This document shows positions 1 to 9,288 of a stretch of 64,000 bases of DNA, piece by piece (position 1 is the stretch's first letter; each line of letters starts with the position of its first letter). Position numbers and translations under genes: made by a program. The stretch is from Halopseudomonas pelagia CL-AP6. GTDB lineage: Bacteria; Pseudomonadota; Gammaproteobacteria; Pseudomonadales; Pseudomonadaceae. Where the stretch lies: positions 48,433-112,432 of the forward strand of contig NZ_AROI01000035.1 of assembly GCF_000410875.1 (NCBI RefSeq). Direction: 5' to 3'. The notes beneath the pieces are model-generated. The model saw only the letters and a list, made by a program, of their open reading frames with translations. It searched no databases and had not been told where the DNA came from.

Positions 1-1
1 G

Positions 2-481
2 GCCAACCGTCGGCATTTTGATCGTTTCCTCGAGCAGGAGTGGGCCCGCGCCACACGGCTGTCTACCCCCCTGGCGTTGGTCATGCTGGATATCGACTAT
101 TTCAAAGCCTTCAATGACCACTATGGTCACCCGGCCGGAGACGAATGCCTGCGTGCGGTCGCTCGCATCCTGCAAGCCGTGGTGCGCCGGCCTACTGACT
201 TGCTGGCCCGCTATGGCGGGGAAGAGTTCGCGATTGTCCTGCCTGATACCGATAACGCCATAAAGGTAGCCGAAGCCTGCCGCGCAGCCATCGAGGCTGC
301 CCAGATGCCGCACAAACTGTCCGACATTGGCCGCGTGATCACCGTCAGCGTCGGGGTCTGCTCGCGTCTACCCGGCCCTACTACAGACCTGGATGAACTC
401 AAGGTCGAGACCGACGCGGCGCTATACCGAGCCAAGGATGCCGGTCGCAATACCGTAGTTACCTGCGCCCCCTGCCGCTGA
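2..481 (+). CDS. Diguanylate cyclase, C-terminal GGDEF domain (5' end outside window)
   Basis: Seen: an open frame enters from the window edge and encodes most of a GGDEF domain. It begins with the NRRHFD segment typical of the domain's first helix, then [10 protein letters not shown], then the active-site variant GGEEF. An RPTD sequence ends five residues before GGEEF, which matches the allosteric I-site RxxD, so product inhibition by c-di-GMP is expected. Family knowledge: GGDEF proteins with an intact signature condense two GTP to cyclic di-GMP. The sensory N-terminus, which would tell what it responds to, lies upstream of the window. It converges with the DUF1853 gene, leaving only 8 bp between the stop codons. 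Confidence 0.93.
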   Translation, partial: ANRRHFDRFLEQEWARATRLSTPLALVMLDIDYFKAFNDHYGHPAGDECLRAVARILQAVVRRPTDLLARYGGEEFAIVLPDTDNAIKVAEACRAAIEAAQMPHKLSDIGRVITVSVGVCSRLPGPTTDLDELKVETDAALYRAKDAGRNTVVTCAPCR

Positions 482-489
482 GGCAGATG

Positions 490-1437
490 TTAGACGCCAG
501 GCCAGCGCGCAGGCATAACAAAGATCCGCTGCACTTCACACCAATCATCCGTCAATGGATGCTGACGTAGCTGGGCAAACAACCGCGGTGTCTCGGCATC
601 ACGGATCTCAGCCAAGGCTATCTCCCGTTCATCCGCGCTGGGTGCGCTCGGCTGCACCCAGGGCCCAAGCCAATGCGGTTTGCGCAGCGGCACCCAATCG
701 CTCATATCCAGCTGCAGCGCAGCCTTCAGATAGGCCCAGCCGCCCCGCGGGTGATCAGCCGGCACCCATTCGGCCGCCTGCACTTGCGTATTACGCGGAT
801 AAAACAAATACCCGGGCATAAAAATACGCGAAATCTGCGGCTGCTCGATGCCCCGCTGGCGTAACGCTGCTACGGCCTCCGGCAACGCCGTGCGCTGGCT
901 TTGCTCATCCAGCAGGCGCCGGGTTTTCAGATCAAGACGGTCACGCGCATTGGGGCCGTACCAGCTCACATTCTGCTCACTGTCGACTGAGCCGGGCTGG
1001 ATATAACCCAGGTAAAACTTCACTGCGATTTCGTGATGCTCGACCAGCCCGGAGTGCGGATTGCGCACGACAAAATCCAGCTCCCCCAGAGTAATACCGC
1101 CACGCCGGATCGGCAGGTTTCTGACCAGCAAATCCCAGCCAAGCACATCCGTCAGCAGACAGGCATACAGACTCTCGAAATACATGCCCAAGCGCGGATT
1201 GGCTGCCTCAGTCAACACTGCTGGGCCGGCCTCGGGCTCGGCGTCCCAGCGGGTCAGCCGCGCCAGCAAATCGTCAGGCCAATAGGCTCGCATTGCCATG
1301 ACTTGCGGGCCGCCAAGCAACTGCGCGGTATGGCACATCCACGCCAGATGACGCACCGCCGGATTGCGAAAGCGCGTCAAGTCAGGGCTTTCGAGACCAG
1401 GGCTTTGCAACGACGGGCTTTCGGAAGAGAATGTCAT
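490..1437 (-). CDS. DUF1853 family protein
   Basis: Predicted protein of 315 residues. The core carrying NPAVRHLAWMC, an RGGITLGELDF stretch and the EIAVKFYLG segment matches my recollection of the DUF1853 family, which is widespread in Pseudomonas. The E-x-K arrangement in EIAVKF together with the upstream ELDF acid resembles a PD-(D/E)xK nuclease fold, but that is an inference and no activity is established. The first 20 residues are an odd low-complexity run of SPSLQ/SPGLE/SPDL repeats; an internal start could exist. It is divergent from the EVE-domain gene, with about 42 bp between start codons. Confidence 0.82.
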   Translation of the reverse strand: MTFSSESPSLQSPGLESPDLTRFRNPAVRHLAWMCHTAQLLGGPQVMAMRAYWPDDLLARLTRWDAEPEAGPAVLTEAANPRLGMYFESLYACLLTDVLGWDLLVRNLPIRRGGITLGELDFVVRNPHSGLVEHHEIAVKFYLGYIQPGSVDSEQNVSWYGPNARDRLDLKTRRLLDEQSQRTALPEAVAALRQRGIEQPQISRIFMPGYLFYPRNTQVQAAEWVPADHPRGGWAYLKAALQLDMSDWVPLRKPHWLGPWVQPSAPSADEREIALAEIRDAETPRLFAQLRQHPLTDDWCEVQRIFVMPARWPGV

Positions 1438-1479
1438 GCTCGCAGGTTACCCCTCTTTCCTCCCCAGGAGAAACCACCT

Positions 1480-1938
1480 ATGGCCCATTGGCTGATGAAA
1501 ACCGAGCCGGACGAATGCGGCATTGACGATTTTGCCCAGGCGCCGGAAACAGCCATTACCTGGGACGGCGTGCGCAATTACCAGGCGCGCAACTTCATAA
1601 AGGCGATGAGCGCAGGCGATGAGGTATTTATCTACCACTCCAGTTGCAAGCATATCGGCATTGCCGGCGTAGTAAAGGTGGTCAAAACAGCCTTCCCCGA
1701 CCCAACCCAGTTCCACCCCGATTCGCCCTATTTCGATGAAAAAAGCACTCGGGATAACCCGCGCTGGCAGTCGGTGGATCTGCGCTTCGTCAGCAAGCTG
1801 CCCCGGTTGATCCCGCTGAATGAATTAAAAACACTGCCCGGCCTGGAAGAACTGGCCCTGGTCAAGCGCGGTAGCCGGCTGTCGGTAATGCCGGTCAGCG
1901 CGGAGCAATGGCAGATAATTCTGCGCCAGGTCAGCTAA
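1480..1938 (+). CDS. EVE domain-containing protein
   Basis: Encodes 152 residues starting MAHWLMKTEPDE, the usual opening of bacterial EVE proteins, and containing WDGVRNYQARNF and GDEVFIYHSS. This start follows an AGGAG ribosome site; the frame is open upstream, but that part is antisense to the DUF1853 gene and lacks family similarity. EVE domains belong to the PUA-like fold and bind modified bases in RNA or DNA. The substrate of this short single-domain form is unknown. It converges with the ylqF-type GTPase gene. Confidence 0.9.
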   Translation: MAHWLMKTEPDECGIDDFAQAPETAITWDGVRNYQARNFIKAMSAGDEVFIYHSSCKHIGIAGVVKVVKTAFPDPTQFHPDSPYFDEKSTRDNPRWQSVDLRFVSKLPRLIPLNELKTLPGLEELALVKRGSRLSVMPVSAEQWQIILRQVS

Positions 1939-1956
1939 GCCCGGTGCACTAGCCCG

Positions 1957-2973
1957 CTATTTTTTCTTGCGCGGGTGATTGCGGCTGCCGGTGCCCTTGC
2001 TGGGGGCAGGCGGTTGGTTTTTCTGTTCCTTGCGATCAGCGCGGTCAGAGTTGCGTGAGCCTTCCTTGAAGCGCTTTTTGCGCTCCGCGCTTTCCGCTTC
2101 CTTCTTCACCTTGGCCTCAGCAATAGCGCGCTTTTCCAGCTCAACCATGGCCGGGGTTTCCAGGCTGATCAAACCAAGCTTGCCCGAGCGTAATTCATTG
2201 ATCAGCACTTCACAGATCTTGTGCAGGTTGACCTTGCCACCGGCACGCAAGGCACCACGGCGCGCGCCCGCCATCTCAAGAAACTCCAGCTCGGTGCTGG
2301 GCAGATATTCCAACTGGAAATGCGCCTGGATCAGTTCCGGATAAGCCTTGATCAAATACTCGGCAACAAAGAAGCTGACATCCTCATACTCCATCGCGGT
2401 GTTCTTGATCGCCCCGGTCGCGGCCAGACGGTAGCTGCTGTTGGGATTTTCGATCTTCGGCCAGAGAATACCGGGGGTATCCAGCAACACCACACCACTA
2501 CCCAGATTAATGCGTTGCTGATCCTTGGTCACCGCTGGCTCGTTGCCGGTCTTGGCCACCACGCGTCCGGCCAAGGTATTGATGATGGTCGATTTGCCCA
2601 CGTTAGGAATACCGACAATCATCGCATTGATGTTCTTCGCCCCGGCTTCCTTCTCCGGCAGCATCTTGCGGCACAGATCGACCAGCAACTTGATACGCCC
2701 CGGCTGCTCTGTAGTGGTCGCAAAGGTCTTTACCCCACGCTCCTGTTCAAGATACTCCTGCCACGCCGCAGTGACTTGCGGGTCGGCCAGGTCGGTCTTG
2801 CTCAGCACCTTGATGCACGGCTTGTCGCCACGCAGCTCGGCAATCGCCGGGTTTTCACTGGAATAGGGAATGCGCGCGTCCAGCACTTCGATCAGCAGGT
2901 CGACCTGGGGCAATACTTCCCTGATCGCCTTCTGGGCCTTGTGCATATGTCCGGGGTACCACTGAATCGCCAT
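1957..2973 (-). CDS. YlqF/RbgA-type circularly permuted GTPase
   Basis: Predicted 338-residue GTPase with the motif order characteristic of circular permutation: G4 (SKTD, about residue 58) precedes G1 (GIPNVGKS, about residue 121) and G3 (DTPG, about residue 166). It opens with IQWYPGHMHKA, the YlqF signature. Family knowledge: YlqF/RbgA proteins act in late assembly of the large ribosomal subunit. The last 60 residues are strongly basic and lysine-rich, an extension likely to bind rRNA (inference). It appears monocistronic and converges with the EVE gene. Confidence 0.92.
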   Translation of the reverse strand: MAIQWYPGHMHKAQKAIREVLPQVDLLIEVLDARIPYSSENPAIAELRGDKPCIKVLSKTDLADPQVTAAWQEYLEQERGVKTFATTTEQPGRIKLLVDLCRKMLPEKEAGAKNINAMIVGIPNVGKSTIINTLAGRVVAKTGNEPAVTKDQQRINLGSGVVLLDTPGILWPKIENPNSSYRLAATGAIKNTAMEYEDVSFFVAEYLIKAYPELIQAHFQLEYLPSTELEFLEMAGARRGALRAGGKVNLHKICEVLINELRSGKLGLISLETPAMVELEKRAIAEAKVKKEAESAERKKRFKEGSRNSDRADRKEQKNQPPAPSKGTGSRNHPRKKK

Positions 2974-3158
2974 TGCGCCGCGCCTGCATGTGAAGTCAGG
3001 CGGTATTGTACGTTAACCCGTCGGTGTAATCTGCACGAAGGGTCAGGGATTAGGTCCAGAGGTAACCCAGCAGAAGCGGATCATGCGCGAGATCCTGACT
3101 GACCGAAGTTGAGCAGGCGGGAGGAAAAACCGATGGGGAACGGCGAATAATCAACACC

Positions 3159-3198
3159 CCCGACCACCCAGGCCGCCAACTGTGGCCGAGTAGTCGGG
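3159..3198 (-). terminator. Hairpin downstream of the entericidin-like gene
   Basis: CCCGACCAC pairs with GTAGTCGGG (one G-U pair), and an inner GGCC/GGCC pair lies within the loop. The hairpin begins 12 bp beyond the stop of the small lipoprotein gene. There is no clean U-run after the stem on the minus strand, so it may be a weak terminator or an mRNA-stabilising structure. The stretch from here to the ylqF-type gene shows no convincing gene. Confidence 0.4.
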
Positions 3199-3210
3199 CA
3201 TTGCAAATGC

Positions 3211-3342
3211 TTAGTTCTGCGCTCCGCGCTCAACCGCTTCGCCCGCGTCCTGGATATCCCGACCGGCACCTTCCATTGTGTTACAGCCCGCAATGAACAG
3301 AACAGCCATACTGAGCAGCAACGATTTAATTGTAAGACTCAT
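3211..3342 (-). CDS. Entericidin A/B-like small lipoprotein
   Basis: A 43-residue frame too short for many gene callers: MSLTIKSLLL, a hydrophobic stretch, the lipobox IAGC (Cys20), then NTMEGAGRDI and an acidic-basic amphipathic tail ending GAQN. A GGAG ribosome site lies 8 bp before the ATG. The C-N-T-x-x-G-x-G-x-D-I pattern after the lipobox is the entericidin signature. Family knowledge: entericidins are small cell-envelope lipoproteins, originally described as an antidote/toxin pair (EcnA/EcnB) linked to stationary-phase lysis. Only one copy is seen here, so no pair can be claimed. It is followed by a hairpin and looks monocistronic. Confidence 0.88.
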   Translation of the reverse strand: MSLTIKSLLLSMAVLFIAGCNTMEGAGRDIQDAGEAVERGAQN

Positions 3343-3502
3343 AATCAACTCCAATTTGATATTGACCACCTAAGTTACCCAGCTACGGCTGAATGGCGCG
3401 CAGCCTCAATTTAAGACCGCGCGGTGGCACAACAGTTCTATTAGGACATAATGCCCGCCTCATTCACTGCGGCAAATCACGCCCCCGGAACAGATAACCG
3501 CG

Positions 3503-4249
3503 TTGAAACTCAGCAAACGCCTCAGGCAAATCGAATCCATGGTCACACCCGGCTACGCGCATATCTGGGATTGCTGCTGTGATCACGGCCTGCTTGGCGC
3601 AGCCCTGCTGGCGCGCCAGGCTGCGCCGAAGATCCATTTTGTCGATATCCTCCCCGAGCTGATCAGCCAGTTGGATGACAAACTCCAGCGTTTCTACCCG
3701 AACACTGCCGGCAACTGGCATACGCACTGCCTGGATACCGCCGCATTGCCGCTGGCGCAGTATGCAGGCAGGCATTTGATCATCGTCGCTGGCGTGGGCG
3801 GTGAGCTGATGACGCATTTTATTAAGGCGCTTCACCAACAACATCCGCACGCCAACCTCGACTTCCTGCTGTGCCCGGTTCATCAGGAATACCGTTTGCG
3901 CCAGCAGCTCATCTCGTTGGATTTTCGCCTAACACAGGAAATATTGATAAAGGACAACCAGCGCTTTTATGAAGTGCTGCTGGTATCGGCAAACCGCGAA
4001 CGGAGCACCGATCAAAAGACCATCAGCCCCCTGGGCGAACAGATCTGGCAGGCGGACAGCGCCGCGCAGGAAAGCATCGCTCGGGATTATCTGAACAAGA
4101 CGTTAAAACACTACCGGAACGTGCAGAAGGGCAATACCGAGGACGTGCGGCACGTCGTTGAGGCTTATCGCGCAGTCAGCATTAGCAGGTCAGCAGTAAC
4201 GCCGACCTGCCATGCGCCTATCAGAAGCGGTACTTGGCCGACGCAGTGA
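3503..4249 (+). CDS. TrmK-like SAM-dependent methyltransferase
   Basis: Predicted 248 residues starting at TTG with MKLSKRLRQIESMV. Motif I is the unusual WDCCCDHGLLG (residues 23-33), followed by the acidic DILPE and then VAGVGGELM. These match the COG2384/TrmK group, whose characterised member methylates N1 of A22 in tRNA; the Pseudomonas members are less studied, so the exact substrate is inferred. The TTG start is chosen because the family begins at this MKLSKRL motif. The 3' end overlaps the convergent TonB receptor gene by 29 bp. Confidence 0.83.
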   Translation: MKLSKRLRQIESMVTPGYAHIWDCCCDHGLLGAALLARQAAPKIHFVDILPELISQLDDKLQRFYPNTAGNWHTHCLDTAALPLAQYAGRHLIIVAGVGGELMTHFIKALHQQHPHANLDFLLCPVHQEYRLRQQLISLDFRLTQEILIKDNQRFYEVLLVSANRERSTDQKTISPLGEQIWQADSAAQESIARDYLNKTLKHYRNVQKGNTEDVRHVVEAYRAVSISRSAVTPTCHAPIRSGTWPTQ

Positions 4250-6455
4250 GGCTACGTGGTGCCCCGTAGGTCAATGCGCCGTAAGCATCAAACATATCGA
4301 AGTACTTCTCGTCAGTGACGTTATCGGCATTGATCTGCGCCGACAGATTATCGCTGATGTCATAGCGTGCCATCAGGTTAACCAACGCATACGCGTCCTG
4401 CTCGATACGCTCCAGATCCCCCGCCGGGTTGACGGCCATGGTATGAATATCTGCCTGCCAATTTACCCCGCCGCCAAGCGTCAGCTTGTTCAGCACACCA
4501 GGCAGCCGATAGGTGGTGAAGGTACGTAGCAGCTTGGTCGGATAACGCGTGTTAGCCGCGTCGCCAGCCGAGTTTTCCACATCGAACTGGGTGTAACCGG
4601 CCATGACATTCCAACCGGGAGCCAGCTCACCTGTCACCTCCAGCTCGAAACCCTTGCTGGTAACGTCAATCGCCTCATTGGCGAACTCGCCAGGAAGGCC
4701 GCCCGGAACAGGAATGCCAGTGGAATCACCCAAGCCGTTTTGCTTGATCTTGAAAATCGCCGCAGAGGTATTCAGGCGGCCATCAAGGAACTCGGCCTTC
4801 AGGCCGGTCTCGTAGCTCTCGCCGACGATGGGAGCCAACTGCTGCGCGGTGATATCCCGGTCCGACTGCGGCAGGAATATCTCCGTGTAACTGACATAGG
4901 CCGACACATTCTCGCTGAGGTCGTATATAGCGCCAGCGTACGGCGTCAGCTCACTGTCGTCGATGCGCGACGGGGTGTCGAACGGCGTATCGTCACTGAC
5001 CTTCTTGTACCGGCTGTTGCGCGCGCCGACAATCAGCTTGAGCTCATCGGTCAGATTCAAGCGCGTCACCGCATAAAGTCCTGTCTGCGTCAGATCTCCA
5101 TAGCTATAAGGCGTCTTCCCGCTCCAGGCCGGCTCAGGGTAATCGCCGTCATACGCATCGAAGTTCGGCACCGTCCCCCCCAACGCGGCACGCCTATCGG
5201 CATCAAACTTCTGCTCACTGTGAATGTAACCAAAGGCCAACTCGTGATCCCGCCCGAACAGCGCAAGCGGGCCGTTGAGGCGGATGCTGTAATCATCCTG
5301 AACCGACTTGGTGGCGTACGAGCCGGGGAACGCGCCCATCGCAGAGCTGCCATTCCTGCCTGGGTTGCCAAATAAGTACAGCAGGTAAGAGTCGGACGTG
5401 CGTTCGCCACGGTTATAGCCAAGGTTCAGCTGCCAGTCGTTGGCAAAGGTGTGATCCAGATTAATGAAATAGGTCTCGTAACTGTTATCCCAACGGCTCC
5501 AGTCAGCGGACGAGGTTTTCGAACGACTCCAGTCGGTGCGGCCACCGTCCGCATACCAGATTGGCAGACCACCCCACATCGGAGAATCCGAATTGCTGTC
5601 TTGACGGCTCAGACCAAACCATAAGGTGGTGTCAGGCGTCAGATCGATATCCATGGTGCCGTACAGGGTTTCGCGGCGGGTGGATTTCATATCAATCCAG
5701 CTCTCGCCGTCATTCACATCGCCGACTAACCGAGCACGCACGGTACCCGCCTCATTCAACGCGAAGGACACATCACCCGTGGTGCCGAAGGTATCCCAAC
5801 TCCCAGCACTCAGCTCCACTGAGCCGGTGAGATCACGGCTACTGGCGCGTTTGCGTACCAGATTCAGCGAGGCAGAAGGATCGCCCGCCCCTGCCATCAG
5901 GCCGTTGGCACCGCGCACCACCTCAACACGATCGTACATGGCCAGACTGCTGAAAATTTCTCCCGAGCTCCACGGCTGTTCCCATACCGTCGGCACACCA
6001 TCAATCATCAACGAGTTGATTTCGAAACCACGGGCGTTGAACTGGGCGCGATCGGTCTCGTAGCGATTGACCGACACGCCGGTAGTGTTGTTAACCACAT
6101 CCAGGATCGTCTGCATATCCTGATCCTGAATGCGCTGCTGGGTAACCACGCTAACCGACTGTGGCGTCTCGCGCAGTGACAGGCTCAGCGGCGTAGCCGT
6201 GCGCGCAGCTCTAGCAGTATAGGACTCGGTACCCTCGGTAACAGCCGAATTCTGAGAGCCGGTAATAATCACGGAATCCAGCGCCACGCAGCTTTCAGCG
6301 TCCGCCGTATCTGCCTGCTGTGCCCAGGCGGGCAGTACTGCCCAAGCAACGCCGATGGCCAGCAAATGGATCGCAAGACGCAGCGGCCGCCTGGTCGCCA
6401 TGGGATGGACAGCAAAAACGGAACCGGAGCGGATGAGCGAGGGTGACGCAGGCAT
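4221..6455 (-). CDS. TonB-dependent siderophore receptor (FhuE/FpvA-like)
   Basis: Predicted 744 residues. A signal peptide (hydrophobic LAIHLLAIGVAWAVLPAWA) is followed by a plug domain with TPQSVSVVTQQRIQDQ, QFNARGFEINSLMIDG and RVEVVRGANGLM, and a long beta-barrel ending in aromatic Phe (ASAKYRF). The plug motifs match the ferric-hydroxamate/pyoverdine receptor branch (FhuE, FoxA, FpvA). There is no N-terminal signalling extension between the signal peptide and the plug, so surface signalling to a sigma factor is unlikely. The ATG at 6455 is preferred over upstream in-frame codons because the signal peptide starts there and a Fur-box-like sequence lies just upstream. Role: outer-membrane uptake of an iron chelate, exact ligand unknown. 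Confidence 0.93.
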   Translation of the reverse strand: MPASPSLIRSGSVFAVHPMATRRPLRLAIHLLAIGVAWAVLPAWAQQADTADAESCVALDSVIITGSQNSAVTEGTESYTARAARTATPLSLSLRETPQSVSVVTQQRIQDQDMQTILDVVNNTTGVSVNRYETDRAQFNARGFEINSLMIDGVPTVWEQPWSSGEIFSSLAMYDRVEVVRGANGLMAGAGDPSASLNLVRKRASSRDLTGSVELSAGSWDTFGTTGDVSFALNEAGTVRARLVGDVNDGESWIDMKSTRRETLYGTMDIDLTPDTTLWFGLSRQDSNSDSPMWGGLPIWYADGGRTDWSRSKTSSADWSRWDNSYETYFINLDHTFANDWQLNLGYNRGERTSDSYLLYLFGNPGRNGSSAMGAFPGSYATKSVQDDYSIRLNGPLALFGRDHELAFGYIHSEQKFDADRRAALGGTVPNFDAYDGDYPEPAWSGKTPYSYGDLTQTGLYAVTRLNLTDELKLIVGARNSRYKKVSDDTPFDTPSRIDDSELTPYAGAIYDLSENVSAYVSYTEIFLPQSDRDITAQQLAPIVGESYETGLKAEFLDGRLNTSAAIFKIKQNGLGDSTGIPVPGGLPGEFANEAIDVTSKGFELEVTGELAPGWNVMAGYTQFDVENSAGDAANTRYPTKLLRTFTTYRLPGVLNKLTLGGGVNWQADIHTMAVNPAGDLERIEQDAYALVNLMARYDISDNLSAQINADNVTDEKYFDMFDAYGALTYGAPRSLTASAKYRF

Positions 6456-6486
6456 GACGGGCTTCCTTATTAATGCGCATAATATT

Positions 6487-6505
6487 GATAACGATTCGCA
6501 TTGTA
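6487..6505 (-). promoter_or_regulatory. Candidate Fur box upstream of the TonB receptor
   Basis: GATAACGATTCGCATTGTA matches the 19-bp Fur consensus at about 13 positions and lies 32-50 bp before the receptor ATG. It sits in an AT-rich patch that also has AATGCG (6472-6477) and CGCATT (6497-6502) as an inverted repeat. A fur gene is present in this same window. Iron repression of the receptor is therefore likely, by inference. Confidence 0.6.
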
Positions 6506-6674
6506 TTAAAAAGAAAGCAAGAAAGGTAGCTATTGCCCCATACCGATAGGCATTTGAGAAAATAAAATAGTGTTTGGCGTCAGTGGGTGCCCGGCCAGAC
6601 GGCACCGACCGGGGATTTGAGGCAGCTAACCCTCGGCCAGCGCCATCGTGACCATGAGATCGAACGTGCTCACA

Positions 6675-7178
6675 TTAGCGCGCAGCGGGCCCAACCCAAG
6701 CATCCACACCCAGCAGACCATCCAGGCTTTTGAGTGCGTCGGTCAACTGCCGGGCATTCTCGGAACGGCAACCGGTGTCGTGTTCCAGCACCGCCTTGTC
6801 TCCTGCTGCATTAGTCCAGATGACGGCGTACTCGGGCAGGTCGGTTGCGCGCGGTTCGCAATCCTGGGTCGCTTGGGTTACGCCTATCGCCGGCTGCCAT
6901 TCAGCTAGGCGCGCTTGCACTGTCTGAAACACACCCGTCTGATTCTTGCGCTGCCGCGGCCCTTCAATCAGGGTGTGGCGCTCACCATTGAAGTAGGTAA
7001 AGCCATCGGCCTGAACCGCCACCTGATACACCGGGCAAGTGCCGTAACAAGGCCCAACAGTGTAGCTGATGCGGAAAGGCTCGGCGCTGCGCACCGGTAC
7101 CTCGGGCTGTTGGGCGCAGCCCACTATTAACAGGGGAACAACACAGGCGACCAAGCGAAACAGGGTGGATCGGCTCAC
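6675..7178 (-). CDS. DUF6438-domain lipoprotein
   Basis: Predicted 167 residues starting at GTG, with an AGGAG ribosome site immediately upstream. The signal sequence ends in a lipobox LIVGC, so the mature protein should be lipid-anchored. The mature part carries the GPCYGTCPVYQV motif typical of DUF6438 and two further cysteines (QDCEP, TGCRSE) that could form disulfides. An upstream in-frame ATG would add 30 residues without a ribosome site and spoil the lipoprotein signal. Function is unknown. It does not look co-transcribed with the receptor, given a gap of about 220 bp. Confidence 0.83.
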   Translation of the reverse strand: MSRSTLFRLVACVVPLLIVGCAQQPEVPVRSAEPFRISYTVGPCYGTCPVYQVAVQADGFTYFNGERHTLIEGPRQRKNQTGVFQTVQARLAEWQPAIGVTQATQDCEPRATDLPEYAVIWTNAAGDKAVLEHDTGCRSENARQLTDALKSLDGLLGVDAWVGPAAR

Positions 7179-7365
7179 AAAAAACTCCTCAAATTGGTTA
7201 GGCGACGCACTATGGACCGCCCGCAACGGAGTTTTACTCAGTACCGCGCCTGTGTATATGCACCGCATGTAGATTCACGGCAGACGCATGTGCTCGATAA
7301 CGCCCTATCACGGGGCATCACAAGCCTTGGTTTTCTCGCTGTTCACCTGGGCCGTTGCATTGGGG

Positions 7366-9180
7366 TTAGGGCGCAGGCTCGCCGATCAAGGCCGGGAACT
7401 GCTCGGGCGTGACGGTTTCCTGCTCAAGCAGCATGCGTGCACCCTGCTCAAGCAAGTCACGTCGCTGCTCCAGCAGGGTACGCGCCTCCTGGTAGGCATT
7501 GTCTATCAACTGTTTGATCGACAGGTCGATTTTCTCTGCGGTTTTTTCGGAGTAGTCGCGGGTCAGACTCACGTCAGGCGTGTCACCCAGAAAGCGCGAT
7601 GGTTGCCGTTCAAAAACCGCCTGACCTAGCTCTGCGCACATACCAAAGCGGGTGACGATCTGGCGTGCAATATCGGTTACCCGGGCAAGATCATCTGCAG
7701 CGCCGGTAGAGATTTCCTGGAACACTACGTCCTCCGCAGCGCGGCCAGCCAGCAGAACCACAAGACGGTTTTTCAGCTCCTGGGTAGTAATCAGGTAGCG
7801 ATCTTCAGTTGGCCGCTGCAGGGTATAACCCAGCGCGCCAATTGAGCGCGGGATGATGGATACCTTGTGTACCGGATCCATGCCGGGCAGCGCCGCCGCC
7901 ACCAGGGCGTGGCCCATTTCATGATAGGCCACTACTTCTCTTTCATGCGGTTGCAGCAGCCGGCCATGGCGCTCGGAACCGGCCACAATACGTTCGATGG
8001 CCTGGGTGACATCGTCCATGCCCACACTATCGGCATCGTGCCTTGTGGCAACGATCGCTGCTTCATTGACCAGATTGGCAAGATCAGCACCGGTAAAACC
8101 AGTCGTCAGGCCAGCGATTTTGTCCGGATCTATGTCGGCATCACAGATAACTCGCTTCAGATGAACCTGCACAATTGCCGCACGGCCAACCCGGTCTGGG
8201 CGGTCGATAACCACCTGCCGATCAAATCGACCCGCCCGCATCAAGGCCGGGTCCAGTACTTCAGGGCGGTTCGTGGCTGCCAGCAGAACCACTCCTTCGC
8301 GCGGATCAAACCCATCCAGCTCAGCCAACAACTGGTTCAAGGTCTGTTCCTTTTCATCATTGCCGCCCAGTTGGCCAGCCCCACGCATCTTGCCCAGGGA
8401 ATCCAGCTCATCGATAAAGATGATACAGGGCGCGGCCTCGCGGGCCTGAACAAAGAGATCGCGAACCCGCGCCGCGCCCACGCCAACAAACATCTCAACG
8501 AATTCTGAACCGGAAATCGAAAAGAACGGCACCCCAGCCTCGCCCGCTACCGCCCGGGCCACCAGGGTTTTACCCGTACCCGGCGGGCCGACCAGCAGGA
8601 TGCCCTTGGGGATACGCGCGCCTAGACGGCCGTAGCGGGGCTGATCCTTGAGAAACGAGACGATTTCCTGCAACTCGGCTTTGGCTTCATCAATACCAGC
8701 CACATCTTTAAAGGTCACCCCGGTATCACGCTCGACATACACGCGCGCTCGCGACTTGCCGATATTGACCATACCGCCAAGGCCCTGACGGTTGGCAATA
8801 TTGCGGAACATGAACACCCAGAAACCAATGATCAGCAGCATTGGAAACAGCCAGGACAGCAGATTGCTCAACCAGGTACTACTCGGCCGATTGCGGAATA
8901 CCACCTCATGACGCGCCAGCAGCTCCGCCAGATCAGTATCAACCCGCTGGGTAACAAAGCGCGTATGGGCGCCCGCCGGTGAGACAAAACGACCCTGAAT
9001 GTCATGCTGGCCAATAACCAGATCAGTCAGGGCGCGCCGTTCAACCTGCTCAAGGAACTCGCTATAGGGCAGAGTGACGGTTGCCCGCTGGGTGCCCCAC
9101 CAACCTTGAAATAGCATCAGCAAGGCGAAGGCAAAGACGAAATAGCCTAGATTCCATTGATGGGTCTTGTGCAGCGCCAT
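7366..9180 (-). CDS. FtsH-type AAA+ membrane metalloprotease (second copy)
   Basis: Predicted 604 residues. One transmembrane helix (about 11-28) and a second (about 105-125) flank a short periplasmic domain. These are followed by an AAA+ module with Walker A GPPGTGKT (about 198-205), Walker B IIFIDELD and the zinc-protease motif HEMGH (about 420-424). All catalytic residues are intact. The start is the ATG preceded by GAGG, not the GTG two codons earlier. It differs clearly from the housekeeping ftsH at 32.6-34.6 kb (for example [15 protein letters not shown] instead of [14 protein letters not shown]) and ends in a different C-terminal tail. Known biology: accessory FtsH copies in pseudomonads have been linked to stress or heat tolerance islands; whether this one acts so is inference. 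Confidence 0.94.
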   Translation of the reverse strand: MALHKTHQWNLGYFVFAFALLMLFQGWWGTQRATVTLPYSEFLEQVERRALTDLVIGQHDIQGRFVSPAGAHTRFVTQRVDTDLAELLARHEVVFRNRPSSTWLSNLLSWLFPMLLIIGFWVFMFRNIANRQGLGGMVNIGKSRARVYVERDTGVTFKDVAGIDEAKAELQEIVSFLKDQPRYGRLGARIPKGILLVGPPGTGKTLVARAVAGEAGVPFFSISGSEFVEMFVGVGAARVRDLFVQAREAAPCIIFIDELDSLGKMRGAGQLGGNDEKEQTLNQLLAELDGFDPREGVVLLAATNRPEVLDPALMRAGRFDRQVVIDRPDRVGRAAIVQVHLKRVICDADIDPDKIAGLTTGFTGADLANLVNEAAIVATRHDADSVGMDDVTQAIERIVAGSERHGRLLQPHEREVVAYHEMGHALVAAALPGMDPVHKVSIIPRSIGALGYTLQRPTEDRYLITTQELKNRLVVLLAGRAAEDVVFQEISTGAADDLARVTDIARQIVTRFGMCAELGQAVFERQPSRFLGDTPDVSLTRDYSEKTAEKIDLSIKQLIDNAYQEARTLLEQRRDLLEQGARMLLEQETVTPEQFPALIGEPAP

Positions 9181-9288
9181 AAGCACCTCAGGCTGTGGGT
9201 ATGGTCCAATTAAACCCCGAAACGCCCTACCTCGGCTTGATCAGTATCAATGCATTGGTACCAAACAACGGCATAAAGAAAAAGCAAC

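Noticed and set aside
1033..1479. N-terminal extension of the EVE-domain gene
   Set aside because: The open frame upstream lies antisense to the DUF1853 gene, has no similarity to the family, and the ATG at 1480 has a good ribosome site.
3081..3293. 70-codon minus-strand frame near the entericidin-like gene
   Set aside because: It overlaps the small lipoprotein gene in another frame, has no ribosome site or motif, and crosses the hairpin.
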